Shown here in pieces: positions 61,767-64,000 of a stretch of DNA of 64,000 nt (within the stretch, counting starts at the first letter, position 1; every line of letters starts with the position of its first letter). The DNA comes from Anaerolineales bacterium. Its GTDB lineage: Bacteria; Chloroflexota; Anaerolineae; 4572-78; J111. The notes under the pieces are model-generated. The model was not told where the DNA came from. It saw nothing but the letters and a program-made list of their open reading frames with translations, and did no database searches. The stretch lies in NCBI GenBank assembly GCA_015075185.1, contig JABTUW010000003.1:806001-870000 (forward strand), written 5' to 3'. The position numbers and the translations under genes are program-made.

Positions 61767-61920
61767 AGAAGAGATGAAAAGGTAAGCATCCTCTCTTCCT
61801 CGCCCCTCATCTCTTCGCCTCCGTGGCTCAAAAGTATCGGCTGCCATCTTGACAGCGGCATGGACCTTATGATAGGATGGAGTTCGACCCCGATTCCTTA
61901 CCTTTCAGGAGCAGACATCT

Positions 61921-63717
61921 ATGGAAAACTTGCAGGCGCTCATTGGACAAACCCTGGGCCAGTACCGCATCATCGAGCAGATTGGCGAAGGGGGCATGGC
62001 CGCCGTTTTCAAGGCTTACCAGCCCGGCCTCAATCGCGAGGTAGCCCTCAAAGTCTTACCACCTTACTTTGCTCAAAAAGAGGATTTTGTCGAACGGTTT
62101 GTCCGCGAGGCCCAGGCCATCGGCAATTTACACCACCCCAATATCTTACCCGTTTATGACACCGGCCAGGATAAGGGGTACAGCTACATCGCCATGCGTT
62201 ATATTCCCCATGCCCGGACCTTGAGTGATGAGATGAAGTTCCCTCTCAAGATGGAGCGCATTGTCGAGGTGATGGGTCAGATTGCCGGGGCGTTAGATCA
62301 AGCTCATAAAGCGGGGATTATCCATCGCGACGTGAAACCGAGCAATGTGCTGCTGGATGGGCAGTGGGCCTTGTTAAGCGATTTTGGTCTGGCCAAAATG
62401 GTCGAAGGCGCGTCGGAGCTGACCGGCACCGGGGTGGGCATGGGCACGCCGGCTTATATGTCGCCGGAGCAGGGCATGGGCAAAAAGGTGGACCAACGCA
62501 CCGATATTTACGCTCTGGGCATCATCTTGTATGAAATGCTGACCGGCTCTGTACCCCACCGCGCCGAAACGCCCATCGCCACCGTCATGCGCCGGATCAA
62601 CGAACCGCTGCCTCTGCCTCGCAGCATTAATCCCAATATTCCTGAGGCAGTTGAACGAGTCTTATTAAAAACCCTGGCTACCGATCCGACTCACCGCTTC
62701 GACAGCGCCGGTGAGATGGCGGCTGCCCTTAAAGAAGCGTTTGGCCCCCATCCTGACCAGGTTTTGGCCGGCGTAAGCCCGACTATCGTGTCTTCTCCCA
62801 AAACGACTCCGGCGGGGATGCCGGAGCCAACCCGGCTGTCCAATCAACCCATGGCCAAAGCTGAGAGCAAATCCGGGTTGCCGATTAATGCGCTGGGGTT
62901 TGGGGCAATCGGAGTGTTGATCTTTCTGGTGTTGATTGGCATCGGCGTCCTGATCTTCTTGCAGCTACGTTCGCCGGCGCAGAATGATGTGACTCAAACT
63001 ACGCCGTCCCCCCAAACCCAGGAGGCAGCCATCGCGGCTACAGCCACGCCAGCGCCGACAACCACGCCGACTGAAACCCCGTCTCCCACACCTCTCTTAG
63101 AACCTACTCCCACGCCCGCAGCCGAGTCGGATTCAATTGCCATCACGACTGCCCCGGAAGCGACTTCCACTCCAGCCGCAACGCCGGAGGTTAGCCAGGC
63201 ACAAGTGAATACGCCGGAAGGGGCATCCGTTCAGGTGGCTGCCGCTCTGACCGGCCAAGAAGCAGCCGACATGGCCTTGGCCGAAGCTCAAAAGTGGCAA
63301 GCAGATGCCGTTCTCAGCGAAATTGCGACCAGCGGGCTGGGACCCCTGGACGCCGAAGGTAAATCTACCGATTGGATTCTCAAATTCTGGTCGCCTTCGA
63401 GTAAAGGGCTTAACAGCATCATGTTCACCAATGGCGCCATCACCAGCTCGCCAACCAACCTGCCGGTACCCAAAACTATCGTCCTGGATGGGGTGATTCT
63501 GGATACAAAACGTCTCTATGACATTGGCGAAAAGGCGGGGGCCAGCAAATTTACAACAGAAGGCTACCGGCCCATGGCCGCGGTTGTGCCATACCCTCTG
63601 GATGAAACCAAGTTGACCTGGTATCTGAACTATGCCGGTGGTGATTTTCGGGTAGTTTATACGGTCATCATTGACGCCAAGAGTGGCGAGGTTGTCCAGG
63701 CAATAGCCCTGGAGTGA
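61921..63717 (+). CDS. transmembrane serine/threonine protein kinase
   Basis: 598 aa; AGGAG 9 bases before the ATG. Kinase domain residues ~15-275: IGEGGMAAVFKA (P-loop), VALKVLP (Lys), IIHRDVKPSNVLLD (catalytic loop), LLSDFGLAKM (DFG), GTPAYMSPEQ (activation segment), and DIYALGIILYEMLTG. A juxtamembrane stretch, one membrane helix (FGAIGVLIFLVLIGIGVLIF, ~335-355), a Pro/Thr linker, then an extracytoplasmic C-terminal domain (VQVAAALTGQEAADMALAEA; WYLNYAGGDFRVVYTVIIDA) that may sense a ligand. Hanks-type kinases of this architecture regulate cell-wall and stress responses. Confidence 0.93.
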   Translation: MENLQALIGQTLGQYRIIEQIGEGGMAAVFKAYQPGLNREVALKVLPPYFAQKEDFVERFVREAQAIGNLHHPNILPVYDTGQDKGYSYIAMRYIPHARTLSDEMKFPLKMERIVEVMGQIAGALDQAHKAGIIHRDVKPSNVLLDGQWALLSDFGLAKMVEGASELTGTGVGMGTPAYMSPEQGMGKKVDQRTDIYALGIILYEMLTGSVPHRAETPIATVMRRINEPLPLPRSINPNIPEAVERVLLKTLATDPTHRFDSAGEMAAALKEAFGPHPDQVLAGVSPTIVSSPKTTPAGMPEPTRLSNQPMAKAESKSGLPINALGFGAIGVLIFLVLIGIGVLIFLQLRSPAQNDVTQTTPSPQTQEAAIAATATPAPTTTPTETPSPTPLLEPTPTPAAESDSIAITTAPEATSTPAATPEVSQAQVNTPEGASVQVAAALTGQEAADMALAEAQKWQADAVLSEIATSGLGPLDAEGKSTDWILKFWSPSSKGLNSIMFTNGAITSSPTNLPVPKTIVLDGVILDTKRLYDIGEKAGASKFTTEGYRPMAAVVPYPLDETKLTWYLNYAGGDFRVVYTVIIDAKSGEVVQAIALE

Positions 63718-63721
63718 TAAC

Positions 63722-63756
63722 AAAAAGGGGCTGGCCTAAATGACCAGCCCCTTTTA
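63722..63756. terminator. bidirectional terminator
   Basis: AAAAAGGGGCTGG / CCAGCCCCTTTT with a nine-base loop, four bases after the kinase stop. The A-run and T-run on both sides let it serve the convergent gene at the right edge too. Confidence 0.9.
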
Positions 63757-63760
63757 TGAT

Positions 63761-64000
63761 TCAGGGATTTTGTTTAAAAAGGATAAAATCCCAGACCCAT
63801 TTTTCCGGGTCAGCCGCATAGGTCAGCGGCACACTAGGCGAGAGCCGTGCCCCGTTTTGATCAGCCAGGTAAATGTTCCAAACCCCATCCTCAAACGTTC
63901 CCGGCTCAAATTTAACATTACCCTGTTTGACGTAATCACAATCCAGGCAGTTGACGACGCTCCAGTTCCAATCGCTGAGGCCGCTTTCAGCATGCATCCC
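63761..64000 (-). CDS. C-terminal part of a secreted or surface protein, cut by window edge
   Basis: The frame is open from the right edge to a stop at 63761. The visible 79 residues read CLDCDYVKQGNVKFEPGTFE, DGVWNIYLADQNGARLSPSV and AADPEK-WVWDFILFKQNP. The Trp-rich beta strands (GVWNIYLADQNG, EKWVWDFILF) resemble C-terminal domains of extracellular Chloroflexota proteins. The N-terminus and domain type are outside the window. Confidence 0.6.
   Translation of the reverse strand, partial: GMHAESGLSDWNWSVVNCLDCDYVKQGNVKFEPGTFEDGVWNIYLADQNGARLSPSVPLTYAADPEKWVWDFILFKQNP

Overview
The window looks like a GC-rich chromosome segment of a Chloroflexota bacterium, probably Anaerolineae or a relative. 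The evidence is the style of the host genes: large MoxR/DUF58/VWA operons, a DUF4015-NodB fusion, extracellular proteins ending in a VYLPIVMK-type tail, a soluble-kinase-plus-membrane-anchor Ser/Thr kinase, and many short dispersed palindromic repeats. I ran no database search, so the taxonomy is an inference.

Positions 1-27.4 kb are a siphophage-like prophage or related mobile element. The left end has a hicBA-type toxin-antitoxin operon. A very long tape-measure region follows (about 2.06-11.6 kb), then a reverse-oriented methyltransferase gene with its own promoter and terminator (moron-like), a tail/baseplate protein (13.1-17.0 kb) and a fibronectin-III tail fibre (17.1-20.5 kb). Past a strong terminator, a leftward early/regulatory operon (25.7-21.3 kb) carries a ParB-like protein, a DUF932 protein and small proteins. 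It is divergent from an XRE-type regulator. A truncated tRNA-Arg(TCT), a parS-like palindrome and a tyrosine recombinase with a broken N-terminus close the element. Many genes here are split by single-base frame changes, while the host genes to the right are clean. Either the prophage is decaying or this stretch has indel errors.

Positions 27.4-33 kb hold a response regulator, a DUF2975/XRE pair, and a leftward cluster of two RibD/DHFR-like reductases, a metallo-beta-lactamase and VOC proteins. One integron attC site and GTTRRRY-type cassette boundaries lie in this cluster, and one VOC gene is interrupted at such a boundary. No integron integrase is visible. Uridine kinase follows.

Positions 33-46.1 kb are one eight-gene leftward operon with overlapping stops and starts. 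In transcription order it encodes a secreted/membrane protein, an ABC ATPase and permease, a coiled-coil membrane protein, a MoxR ATPase, a DUF58 protein, a BatA-like VWA protein and a giant double-VWA protein. The probable theme is chaperone-assisted assembly or monitoring of an envelope complex.

Positions 46.4-64 kb are host genes: a glycoside hydrolase/deacetylase fusion, a beta-helix surface protein with an in-frame stop, a DNA glycosylase, DinB-like proteins, an EamA exporter, a CGNR regulator with an operator over its promoter, an amidohydrolase, an MFS transporter and Tex. A tRNA-Leu(UAA) gene is split by a group I intron that encodes an HNH endonuclease. A membrane Ser/Thr protein kinase follows. 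I consider the intron-bearing tRNA, the lone attC cassette cluster and the dispersed repeats captured in frame inside genes to be the most interesting content.
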